Source: Candidatus Zhuqueibacterota bacterium
GTDB lineage: Bacteria; Zhuqueibacterota; QNDG01; JABMRT01
DNA: 62,902 nt
Direction of reading: 5' to 3'
NCBI GenBank assembly: GCA_013202295.1
Contig: JABMRT010000268.1
Coordinates: 1-62,902, forward strand
Position 1 is the first letter of the stretch. Each line of letters starts with the position of its first letter. This document shows positions 1 to 8,063 of this stretch, piece after piece. The position numbers and the translations under genes were made by a program. The notes under the pieces were generated by a model. That model saw only the letters and a list, made by a program, of their open reading frames with translations, did no database searches and was not told the DNA's origin.

Positions 1-290
1 CGGTTTCAATAGAACAAGATGAATCTCTAAAAGAGTTAATAAAAACAGACTTCTGTATTAACGAACGTACTAAACAAAAACTCACAAAAAGGGGTGCACT
101 TTCATTTTGCATATGACCAATAGTGAATGGATTTGTGCTGTTTGATGACAACAACCAGGTAATTTGTTTCATCGATCTGGATAGGGTGATACAAGGGAAA
201 GATAGCCTATGACTTTGGGATGCCATTCGCACCTCCTGCAACACAAGACAAGAGGACTAGAAGCGACTTGAGAAGGTGGCCTTAATCTGG
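1..290 (+). pseudogene. Decayed NahK-like sugar kinase (APH-type phosphotransferase) fragment
   Basis: Pieces of one protein can be read in shifting frames. Positions 3-113 are open and enter from the left edge. After an in-frame TGA (114-116) the same frame gives VLFDDNNQ and VICFIDLDRVIQG (123-209). A frame change then gives YDFG, and another gives DAIRTSCNT (about 222-250). These blocks match, in order, the catalytic and metal-binding region of the aminoglycoside-phosphotransferase-fold N-acetylhexosamine kinase family (family pattern ...VIDLDTVMPG...YDFGDAIR...). The invariant HNDTK loop is broken at about 105-125. At least one stop and two frameshifts make it a pseudogene. A functional copy would phosphorylate a hexosamine released from glycans, which suits the neighbourhood. 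The 5' part lies outside the window. Family assignment is from memory of the motif. Confidence 0.6.
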
Positions 291-350
291 CACAGTTCCT
301 AAATATTACAGAAGGATTCCTTAGGCTAATCCGATCAATACTTACTCATG

Positions 351-374
351 GTTCCCAAATTTCAATTTGGGAAC
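351..374. repeat. Perfect 10-bp hairpin in the left intergenic region
   Basis: GTTCCCAAAT (351-360) and ATTTGGGAAC (365-374) are exact reverse complements around the 4-nt loop TTCA. No T-run follows, so it is not a classical intrinsic terminator. It resembles the short GTTCCCAA/TTGGGAAC interspersed palindromes seen in many uncultured bacteria. The rest of 290-480 shows nothing coding. Confidence 0.6.
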
Positions 375-477
375 TCAATTGTAGGAGAAACTCTGTTTCG
401 AGGTAGAGTGGTTATATAGTCTCGAGCAATACAAAGGTGAAAACATCTCTCTTCCTAGGCCCACGGCCTAATAAGCT

Positions 478-553
478 TGGAGGCGCCACTTCATGGGTCC
501 GTTGACCCATAAGGTTGCAGGCTTCTTCTTTTTGTGATAAGGAATGTGTCCAA
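478..553. repeat. Intergenic repeat, copy A (right part)
   Basis: This stretch shares an ordered set of blocks with copies near 44561-44780 and 58942-59187: GGCGCCAC (482-489), a hairpin (ATGGGTC 493-499 with GACCCAT 504-510), a GC-then-T tract (GCAGGCTTCTTCTTTTT), and ATAAGGAATGTGTCCAA at the right end. ATGTGTCCA (544-552) is the reverse complement of TGGACACAT, which begins copies B and C. I could not find the left end of copy A. The hairpin plus T-tract could act as a terminator. From 560 to 716 nothing recognisable is seen. Confidence 0.5.
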
Positions 554-716
554 ATTGTGACTTATAGGTTACAGAAAAGAATCGATTTGTCAATATGGCA
601 ACAGGTATAAATATGGCGTCCCCACGGGGGGAACTACGGCAATTTTTCAAAGGATATTTGAGCATCATCCTGCGAGCCAATCTTCGAGAGCCACGTTCTT
701 ATCCTCATGAAATATT

Positions 717-733
717 AGATAGAAAAACTATCT
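717..733. promoter_or_regulatory. Inverted repeat upstream of the sensory operon
   Basis: AGATAG (717-722) and CTATCT (728-733) are exact reverse complements around AAAAA, about 100 bases before the solute-binding-protein gene. It sits in an AT-rich stretch that must hold the operon promoter. It could be an operator. No -24/-12 or clear -35/-10 pair was found beside it. Confidence 0.25.
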
Positions 734-830
734 GTATTTTAGATGAAAAAATATTATCTTATTATTGAACATCAGAATAACTAAGAAATCGCTTCGACTG
801 GTTGAAGCGGAATAAGAACGGAAGCTCGCC

Positions 831-2159
831 TTGATTGGTCGAAACAGTTCTGATAATAGCAAGTATTTTATTTTTTATCCTGCAATCGCTCTTCTTTTCT
901 TTATCTTTGTGTGCTTATTCGCCTGGATAAACCTGGGTCATCTTTTGACTCGAAATTCGATGACAAAGGTTTATTACGCCGGTTATATCACGCCAACCCA
1001 TCAAAATATCATTGATCAATTCAATGCAACCAATGATGATCAAATAGAAGTTGTGCCCATTAACTATTTATCCCTGACTAATTTTAACACCAATCAGAGA
1101 AAAGAATTGCTCATCCGTGCATTGCGCAGTAAGAATAGCAATATTGATATCGTATCATTGGATGATATCTGGATTGCCCGGTTTGCTAAATGGAGTGAAC
1201 CTCTGGAAAAATATTTCAGCATGGATGAGCTTGAAGAACTACTCCCAGCCGCGCTGCAATCGTGTTTTTATGGAAGTCATCTGGTGGCCATTCCTTTTTA
1301 TATCGATGTGGGGCTCTTATATTACCGGATTGATTTATTGTCCAATCTTCCGAATTGGGAATCCATTGAACAAAAACTTAAAAAATCCATCACCTGGGAA
1401 GAACTGCTGCTTTTACAAAAATATTTCAAAGGAAACAAGAATCCATTCTTTGTATTTCCTCCGAATCGCGATGAAAGCCTGATGTGTGTATTCTGGGAAA
1501 CGATTGCCAGTCAAAACCGGTCACGATTGTTGGATAAGCAAATACAAATCAGGTCTCCCGAAGCGCGAAAGGGACTTCAGTTTCTGGTTGATCTGGTGAA
1601 TAAATACCATGTTATGCCAGACAGCATCCTGCAAATGAACGAAGCGGAAACATTTGATTATGCGATTAAAAATGATGCAGTATTTTTTCGAGGCTGGCCT
1701 GGTGTACTCAACGACATTTCTATCAATCCGGATATTGATGAGTCAAAATTCGGAGTCGCGGCTTTGCCGCATTTCGAGGGGCACGACTACGCATCCGTAC
1801 TGGGCGGTTGGAATTTGATGGTGTCCAGACATTCTAGGAAAAAGGAAGCGGCCGTCCAATTTATCAAATTCATCACGAGTCAAAAAATTCAGGAACAACT
1901 GTTTGAAGAATTGTACTATTTTCCCGTTCGGGAAGCGGTCTATTCCAACTCCTTCTTCATTGATAGACACCCTGAACTGATTTATTTCCAAAAATTGTTG
2001 GAGTCGGGATGTAATCGTCCTGCCATGCCTGATTACACACAAGTTTCGGATATTCTAGCTTACCATGTCCATGCAGCGATTCGACAGGAAATGTCGACTG
2101 ATGAGGCACTTGCTCAGGCACAGATAATGATCGAAGCTGATGAAGTATTGGTTAAATAA
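831..2159 (+). CDS. Membrane-anchored extracellular solute-binding protein (sensor subunit)
   Basis: This 442-residue protein is a family 1 (sugar-type) ABC solute-binding protein. One hydrophobic segment (about residues 13-35) precedes the mature fold without an obvious cleavage site or lipobox, so it is probably held in the membrane facing the periplasm. The body shows the usual type I SBP pattern: a start such as KVYYAGYITPTHQNIIDQF, a central VAIPFYIDVGLLYYR, and a late GGWNLMVS. The start is TTG at 831; the first ATG (961) would remove the anchor. The stop is 3 bases from the histidine kinase start, and no permease or ATPase gene is near. It therefore more likely presents a bound sugar to the kinase than feeds a transporter. 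The ligand cannot be read from sequence. Confidence 0.8.
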   Translation: MIGRNSSDNSKYFIFYPAIALLFFIFVCLFAWINLGHLLTRNSMTKVYYAGYITPTHQNIIDQFNATNDDQIEVVPINYLSLTNFNTNQRKELLIRALRSKNSNIDIVSLDDIWIARFAKWSEPLEKYFSMDELEELLPAALQSCFYGSHLVAIPFYIDVGLLYYRIDLLSNLPNWESIEQKLKKSITWEELLLLQKYFKGNKNPFFVFPPNRDESLMCVFWETIASQNRSRLLDKQIQIRSPEARKGLQFLVDLVNKYHVMPDSILQMNEAETFDYAIKNDAVFFRGWPGVLNDISINPDIDESKFGVAALPHFEGHDYASVLGGWNLMVSRHSRKKEAAVQFIKFITSQKIQEQLFEELYYFPVREAVYSNSFFIDRHPELIYFQKLLESGCNRPAMPDYTQVSDILAYHVHAAIRQEMSTDEALAQAQIMIEADEVLVK

Positions 2160-2162
2160 CTC

Positions 2163-3668
2163 ATGAAAACGCGTGCACAAAAACTTACAGACCGGTTAAC
2201 CAAATACCATTTCGAGTTGAAGCATCTTTTGGTGCTCTTCATTATTCTGCTTGTGTTCCAGTTGGTTCTGTCTTATATCAATCAAATTTCGATGAATTCA
2301 TTCCTGACCAGAACGCAGGATTGGTATCAACAAGATGCGGCCGAGAAATTGGCTAATCTAACGACGATGTCATTGGAGTTAATCCTTGGGCGTGGTGATT
2401 TTGACACGCCTGAGATCCCAAAACAAAAAGAAAAAATAATTAAATCCATACAACTTCTATTGGGGCAATCCTTTCTGCAGGAGCATGTTCGCGATCTTTG
2501 TATCCTCGTTCAGAAAAATGAGAACACGGCGGCCATAGACGATGGAAGGATATTATATCAATATATCACTGATCATGTTGTGCCAGAGGATGCATCCAAT
2601 TTAGACCATCTTGATGCATTGACACACTTTCAGGCTTTGCATGAACAGGTCCTTGAGAATGAGCAGATTCAAAGCGTGCTGGATTCCCTGCAAGCGTTCC
2701 ATGTATTCGTTCCCTTTGTACCAAAAGGTGAGGTGATGGGCGTGGTCTATATGAAGATAGTGCCTGATTTTTCCTTCATCACCGAAGAAATGGAACGAAG
2801 TTATATTAAAACAAATCTCGTATTTACGCTCATGATATTGATCGGCTTTCTGGTGATCCTCTACATCTCGACAACCACGATCAATGAACGGGATAAAACA
2901 CATCGTGTGTTGATGGATGAACGTGAAATACAAATCAGGAAGGACATGCATCAAGCTAAAGAGGCACTGTTTACTAAACGTATTTATCACACACATCATA
3001 AAGCTGAAAAGGTCATGGGATTTATACAGGAAGATTTGATGTCAGCGACAAGCCATACTTTTGAAAAAATCCGGGATCGTGTGATTAAATATGCGGGATT
3101 TGTTTCACGGGTCATTTATGACATGAAATCCTATGATCCCCCTGTGCAGACGATTCGTGGTCCTGCCTTTAATACGGATTTGAATAAGGTGATCAGCTAT
3201 TTGGTGGAGCATCTTTTCACACGGGTTTCGATTCAGACCGACAGAACACAATTTCACCTGAATCTGGATAGAAACTTACCCATTGTCCATGTCAATGAAT
3301 ATGTGATCTGGGAAATTCTGGAACCACTGATCCAGAACAGCATCGATCATGCGGGAGCAAATCCGGTCAAAATACAGATTCAAACAAACTATGATCCACA
3401 ATCCGGTCTGATCAAAGTCACCCTGTCTGACACGGGTCCGGGGATTCAGTCCGATTTACTCCAAGAGGATGAGCAAGGTGTAAAGCGGCTTTTTCATGAA
3501 TATGCCTCTACCAAAGAGGCCGTGACAGGTTCAGGATACGGTTGTTATATTGCTTATCAAATCGCAAAAACACGTTGTGGCTGGACTCTGGATGCTGAGA
3601 ATCTGGATCACAGGGGTTGCCGATTTACAATAACTATTCCTGGAGATCCGAGGGAGAAAAGAGTATGA
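2163..3668 (+). CDS. Sensor histidine kinase, atypical phospho-acceptor region
   Basis: 501 residues. TM1 (about 21-39), a periplasmic sensor region (40-216), TM2 (217-236), a charged linker, then an ATPase domain with N-box (NSIDH, about 392-396), G1 (DTGPG, 423-427) and G2 (GSGYG, 456-460). The phospho-acceptor helix lacks the usual H-E/D-x-x-x-P box; candidate histidines cluster in YHTHHKAEKV (about 275-284). No HAMP domain is evident. The gene starts 3 bases after the solute-binding-protein stop, and its own stop overlaps the response-regulator start as ATGA, which suggests translational coupling of all three. The sensor region likely contacts the anchored binding protein. The kinase assignment is secure; the phosphorylated His is inference. 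Confidence 0.88.
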   Translation: MKTRAQKLTDRLTKYHFELKHLLVLFIILLVFQLVLSYINQISMNSFLTRTQDWYQQDAAEKLANLTTMSLELILGRGDFDTPEIPKQKEKIIKSIQLLLGQSFLQEHVRDLCILVQKNENTAAIDDGRILYQYITDHVVPEDASNLDHLDALTHFQALHEQVLENEQIQSVLDSLQAFHVFVPFVPKGEVMGVVYMKIVPDFSFITEEMERSYIKTNLVFTLMILIGFLVILYISTTTINERDKTHRVLMDEREIQIRKDMHQAKEALFTKRIYHTHHKAEKVMGFIQEDLMSATSHTFEKIRDRVIKYAGFVSRVIYDMKSYDPPVQTIRGPAFNTDLNKVISYLVEHLFTRVSIQTDRTQFHLNLDRNLPIVHVNEYVIWEILEPLIQNSIDHAGANPVKIQIQTNYDPQSGLIKVTLSDTGPGIQSDLLQEDEQGVKRLFHEYASTKEAVTGSGYGCYIAYQIAKTRCGWTLDAENLDHRGCRFTITIPGDPREKRV

Positions 3669-5119
3669 TCAAACAAACCATCCGCCTGCTGCTGATTGAA
3701 GACGAAACCTTTGACGTGAGACGCGTTGAGAAGACGCTACATCCTTTTAAAGATAAAATCCAGATATCTGATGTGGTTGCAGATGGTGAGAGTGCCTTAA
3801 AACGGTTAAGACAGTCCCCAAACCAGTTTGACGTGATCGTTATGGATTTTCAAATTTCCGGCAGCCTGATGGGTGAAAATCTGATTCGTGAGATCAAGCG
3901 GATTGATCCAACTTATCAGATTATTGTCATGACCAAATTGACCATTAACAGCACTGATTTCGATTTTGCCAACCGGTTGCTCGAAGCGGGGGCAATGTGG
4001 TATTGTACCAAATATCCGGGTGACATCATCGACAGTATTTATCAGCCGACCGATTTTATCCTTAGTATTTATAATGCTTATGAGAAACGACGGCTCGAAA
4101 AGCAACGTCTGAAGACAACGCAAAAACTTCAAAAAAACATCGAGGATCGTCTTGAAGCAAAACCTCTGATTGGACAATCCCCTTACATTAAACAGCTGAT
4201 GGACTTGATTGCGCAAGTTGCACAAACGGACACCAGCGTGCTGATCGAGGGGGCATCGGGAACCGGGAAGGAGTTGGTGGCCAACCACATCCATTATCAA
4301 AGTCCACGAAAATATGAAGAGTTTGTCCCAGTCAACTGTGGGAGCCTTCCCGAGAATCTGATTGAAAGTGAGCTGTTTGGCTATCAGAAGGGCGCGTTCA
4401 CAGGTGCCACACAAGATAAAAAAGGACTCTTTGAGGTTGCTCATAAGGGAACGATTTTTCTCGATGAAATTGCTGAAATCCCTCCGAAGACTCAGGCTAC
4501 CTTGCTGCGTGTGTTGCAGGAAGGGGAGATCGACAAAATTGGACGATCTCAAAAAATCCAAGTAGATGTGCGCATCATCGCAGCAACCAATATGGACTTA
4601 AAAAAGGCCATCCGGGATGGACTATTTCGTGAGGATCTCTATTATCGACTGAATGTAGTACCCATCCGGATTCTTTCTCTCAAGGAACGGAGAGATGACA
4701 TCCCGCTTCTTGTGGATCACTTCCTTTTACTCACAAGTCAGGAGATGAACCGTCCGAAGCCATCGATTCAAAAACAGGCGATGGATCAATTGATCCAATA
4801 TGAATGGCCTGGAAATATCCGCGAACTGCAAAACGTGATTCAGAGACTGCTGTTTTTTGCCAAGTCCGGCATTACAGAGCAGGATGTTCAACTTGCTCTG
4901 GGTGTCCAGGGTGGAGAAATGGCTCAAGATCACGAGCATTCCAATTCATTTTGGAGCTCAACGAATATGCTGCCCTGGCGAGAGATGGAACGTGAGCTTC
5001 GGAGAGCCTATTTTGAATTTGTCCGCAGTCAATCCAAATCGGATGCTGAGGCTGCCAGAAAGCTCGGATTCGCTCCGCCCAATTATCATCGCATTTGTAA
5101 AGAGTTGGGATTGAAATAG
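3665..5119 (+). CDS. NtrC-family sigma-54-dependent response regulator
   Basis: 484 residues from ATG 3665, which overlaps the kinase stop (ATGA) and has GGGAG upstream; an earlier in-frame start at 3617 is less likely. Receiver domain (about 7-125) with acidic pocket (IEDE), phospho-acceptor Asp51 (VMDF) and Lys116. AAA+ domain (about 165-395) with Walker A GASGTGKE (196-203), intact sigma-54 contact loop GAFTGA (243-248), Walker B TIFLDEIAE and the R-finger region. A C-terminal Fis-type helix-turn-helix lies at about 458-480 (AEAARKLGFAPPNYHRICKEL). The intact GAFTGA loop means it should activate sigma-54 promoters, most likely of the receptor operon 240 bases downstream. It is the probable transcriptional switch of the locus. 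Confidence 0.93.
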   Translation: MIKQTIRLLLIEDETFDVRRVEKTLHPFKDKIQISDVVADGESALKRLRQSPNQFDVIVMDFQISGSLMGENLIREIKRIDPTYQIIVMTKLTINSTDFDFANRLLEAGAMWYCTKYPGDIIDSIYQPTDFILSIYNAYEKRRLEKQRLKTTQKLQKNIEDRLEAKPLIGQSPYIKQLMDLIAQVAQTDTSVLIEGASGTGKELVANHIHYQSPRKYEEFVPVNCGSLPENLIESELFGYQKGAFTGATQDKKGLFEVAHKGTIFLDEIAEIPPKTQATLLRVLQEGEIDKIGRSQKIQVDVRIIAATNMDLKKAIRDGLFREDLYYRLNVVPIRILSLKERRDDIPLLVDHFLLLTSQEMNRPKPSIQKQAMDQLIQYEWPGNIRELQNVIQRLLFFAKSGITEQDVQLALGVQGGEMAQDHEHSNSFWSSTNMLPWREMERELRRAYFEFVRSQSKSDAEAARKLGFAPPNYHRICKELGLK

Positions 5120-5182
5120 TCTTCTACACAGAGTATGTTACCACATTATTTTTGCATCCAATCATCTTTATCTTATCTCATT

Positions 5183-5199
5183 TAATAATGCCATTATTA
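5183..5199. promoter_or_regulatory. 17-bp perfect palindrome, candidate activator site
   Basis: TAATAATGCCATTATTA: exact arms TAATAATG (5183-5190) and CATTATTA (5192-5199) around one base, 162 bases before the TonB-receptor start and just after the response-regulator gene. Spacing fits an upstream activating sequence for the NtrC-type regulator. It is AT-rich, so a palindrome of this length has some chance probability. Confidence 0.4.
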
Positions 5200-5228
5200 T
5201 CAGCGATAATGAATAGGTATTTAATTAT

Positions 5229-5241
5229 CCATTTATAATGG
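5229..5241. promoter_or_regulatory. Second inverted repeat upstream of the receptor operon
   Basis: CCATT (5229-5233), TAT, AATGG (5237-5241). Its half-site resembles the CCATTAT half of the palindrome at 5183-5199; the two centres are about 44 bases apart, near four helical turns. A pair of sites on one face of the helix is typical for sigma-54 activators. No GG-N10-GC promoter element was found between here and 5361, which weakens the idea. Confidence 0.3.
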
Positions 5242-5360
5242 TTGCCAAATCCATAATTAATCAATATATAGCTTCACTCCATTCCTCATGGCTTAATTCT
5301 TGTAAATAGGATTGCATTGTATCATCATAAATAATCCACTCAACTAATTGGTAATGACTT

Positions 5361-8039
5361 ATGAAAATGAAAAACAGACTTCACATCTTCATTTTGATTT
5401 GTGTGTTGTTCTCAATCAATGTCTTTTCTCAGACCACGGGTAAAATCTCGGGTACGGTTCTGGATGCGGGTACGGGAGCTCCTCTGATTGGGGCGAACGT
5501 GATGCTTCAGGGCACCTATTTGGGGGCGGCTACAGCGCTCGATGGATCATTTTACATCATCAATATCCCGCCTGGAAAATTTACAGTACGTGTGTCCATG
5601 ATGGGATATGAAACACAGCATCTTGAAAATATGAAGGTCTCCGTAAATCGAACATCCACTATCATGGTCAAACTGAACCAGGCCGTTTTGGAAACCGGAG
5701 AGGTTGTTATTGTTCAAGCCGATAAAGTTTCTATCCGGAAGGATCAAACCAGCTCGATCCGTAATGTATCGTCCGATCAGATCAATCTCATGCCAGTTGA
5801 GGATGCAGGAGCGGTTATCGCATTGCAGGCTGGTGTGGTCGGCGGCCATTTCAGGGGTGGCCGGATTGGAGAAGTATCCTACATGATTGACGGGATGGGT
5901 GTGGACAATGCACTCGACCGCGGCCGAGCCATTGATCTGGATAAAGACGCTATTCAGGACATGGAAGTCATTACCGGCACTTTCGACGCAGAATATGGAA
6001 ATGCCATGAGCGGCGTGGTTAATCTGGTCACGAAAGATGGTGGTGATCAGATTCATGGTAAGGTTGAAGGATATTTTGCGAATTATTATACGCCGCACAC
6101 CGAGACCTTTATTGGGCTCAAAGCAAGTGAAATTGACCGGAATCAGGATTATCGTTTTGAACTTGAAGGACCCATCTTGAAAAGGCGGCTAAGTTTTTAT
6201 GCCAATTACCGATATGAAAACAACAATAATCACTTGAATGGCATCCGTCGGTACAATGTCGGCGACTATAACAATTTCAGCACTTCGCCGTTCGTATCAG
6301 AAGCGACAGGCGACAGTGCAATCGTACCTATTGGAGGCAACGACAGCCATAAATTCTTTGGTAAACTTTCCTGGCGTCTTCAGAGTTTGAAAGTGAATTT
6401 GGCCTATAACTGGAATCGGTCAGTCTGGCAGGGATACAATCACGCATTTAAATACAATCCTGATGGCAAGCTGAAATCTTACGGCCGGAACCAGATGCTC
6501 TCGCTGCAGATTAACCACATGTTTTCGAGACAGGCATTTTATGAATTCAAGGTCTGGTACAAAAAGGATCGGAATGGCAATTATCTTTTTGAGGATCCCA
6601 CGGATGAACGATATATCCATGATCTATACCTTGCAAATCAAGGGTACTGTGGATTTTATACGGGCGGACAGGAAAAGGCATATGGTTTAACCCTCACTGA
6701 GGATCTGAATGCGAAATTCGATATAACTTGGCAAGCGGACAAGCATCACAGTTTTAAGGCCGGATTCAAAGCCACACAGCACCAGTTTGACAGACTTAAT
6801 TCCTATATTCGCAACCGCTGGCATGGAACAGTTTTAGAGTATGATCTCTACGAACCCCAGCTTGCACCAGACTCTACATTGTCCGCCGATTATTATAAAA
6901 AAGAACCGGTTGAGGTCGCAGCTTATTTCCAGGACAAAATGGAATTCGATGAAATGGTTGTCAAGTTTGGATTCCGGATGGATTATTTTGATCCTAAAAC
7001 AGTTTACCCCTCACAGCGGCGAAATCCCGATAACAAACTGTTGTTTGAAGACGATCCCGACAGAATGTCTTCCTATCAACCCGCTGAAGCAAAATATCAA
7101 CTCAGTCCACGACTCGGTTTGTCTTATCAACTCGGCAACGCTGCTTTGCTCCATTTTAGTTATGGACATTTCTTTCAAACGCCCGCTTTTTATGCCATGT
7201 ATGAAAATGCTGATTTTCTGGTCGGAACCACTGATTACACCACAGAGATGGGAAATGGTCAGATTGAACCTGAACGAACTGTTCAATATGAAATCGGTCT
7301 CTGGCAAGAATTAATGCCTGGTATGGGATTGGATGTGTCTCTATTCTACAAGGACATTTATGACCTTCTGACACTCAATATCTATACAACCTATAATCAG
7401 ATCAGTTACGGATTGTATGGAAATAAAGATTATGGCAATGCCCGGGGATTGGAAGTCAAGTATGATGCGGCTTTTGGTCCATTTGCTGCGGGTTTTAACT
7501 ACACGTTGCAATACACACGGGGTGTGGCAGATAATCCGGCAACCACATTCAGTCGTGCTGGAGAAAGCAAGGATCCCATTTCTACTCTCATACCCCTAAA
7601 CTGGGATCAGCGTCACACCCTTAATATGCAAGTTGGATATAATGCCAAGAATTATGGTTTGACTCTGATTGCCAACTATGGATCCGGGATGCCCTATACA
7701 TTCACTCCTATTGGAGAGAATCCTTTATCACAGGTCAATCTCTATCCGAATAACAGTCAGAAACCGGGCACCTTTAGTGTGGACCTTCGCACACAATATG
7801 AAATCCAGCTCAAGTGGGGCATTAAAACGCGGCTGACACTTGTGGTTTATAATCTGCTTGATCGGATGAATGAATATGGTGTCAATCCACAAACGGGCCG
7901 GGCAAATCAGGCAATCATACTCGATTCACAATTGGCAAGCCATCGCAGTGACTTTAATGATTATAATGATCGCATTCAAAATCCCGGGTCTTTCTCCGCA
8001 CCAAGAATGGTGAAGTTGGGTGTTGGATTTTACTTCTAA
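5361..8039 (+). CDS. TonB-dependent outer-membrane receptor with carboxypeptidase-like N-domain
   Basis: 892 residues. Signal peptide (1-24), CarboxypepD_reg-like domain (about 27-110; GTVLDAGTGAPLIGANV), plug domain (about 130-230; YMIDGMGVDNA, GTFDAEYGNAMSGVVNLVTK), then a 22-strand-type beta-barrel ending in GVGFYF with a terminal aromatic residue. It should import oligosaccharide across the outer membrane using TonB energy. Unlike Bacteroidota SusC there is no SusD after it; the next genes are a large sorted protein and a PorV-like protein, an arrangement characteristic of Calditrichota/KSB1-type genomes. It is the first gene after the sigma-54 activator and likely heads an operon running to about 18625. 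Confidence 0.92.
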   Translation: MKMKNRLHIFILICVLFSINVFSQTTGKISGTVLDAGTGAPLIGANVMLQGTYLGAATALDGSFYIINIPPGKFTVRVSMMGYETQHLENMKVSVNRTSTIMVKLNQAVLETGEVVIVQADKVSIRKDQTSSIRNVSSDQINLMPVEDAGAVIALQAGVVGGHFRGGRIGEVSYMIDGMGVDNALDRGRAIDLDKDAIQDMEVITGTFDAEYGNAMSGVVNLVTKDGGDQIHGKVEGYFANYYTPHTETFIGLKASEIDRNQDYRFELEGPILKRRLSFYANYRYENNNNHLNGIRRYNVGDYNNFSTSPFVSEATGDSAIVPIGGNDSHKFFGKLSWRLQSLKVNLAYNWNRSVWQGYNHAFKYNPDGKLKSYGRNQMLSLQINHMFSRQAFYEFKVWYKKDRNGNYLFEDPTDERYIHDLYLANQGYCGFYTGGQEKAYGLTLTEDLNAKFDITWQADKHHSFKAGFKATQHQFDRLNSYIRNRWHGTVLEYDLYEPQLAPDSTLSADYYKKEPVEVAAYFQDKMEFDEMVVKFGFRMDYFDPKTVYPSQRRNPDNKLLFEDDPDRMSSYQPAEAKYQLSPRLGLSYQLGNAALLHFSYGHFFQTPAFYAMYENADFLVGTTDYTTEMGNGQIEPERTVQYEIGLWQELMPGMGLDVSLFYKDIYDLLTLNIYTTYNQISYGLYGNKDYGNARGLEVKYDAAFGPFAAGFNYTLQYTRGVADNPATTFSRAGESKDPISTLIPLNWDQRHTLNMQVGYNAKNYGLTLIANYGSGMPYTFTPIGENPLSQVNLYPNNSQKPGTFSVDLRTQYEIQLKWGIKTRLTLVVYNLLDRMNEYGVNPQTGRANQAIILDSQLASHRSDFNDYNDRIQNPGSFSAPRMVKLGVGFYF

Positions 8040-8063
8040 TAAACAACAGATAAAGGTGTCCTG

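Noticed and set aside
468-680. 70-codon frame on the - strand
   Set aside because: It crosses repeat copy A and shows no domain; the composition is that of non-coding DNA.
3806-4561. 251-codon frame on the - strand inside the response-regulator gene
   Set aside because: It is antisense to a fully motif-supported sigma-54 activator and resembles nothing.
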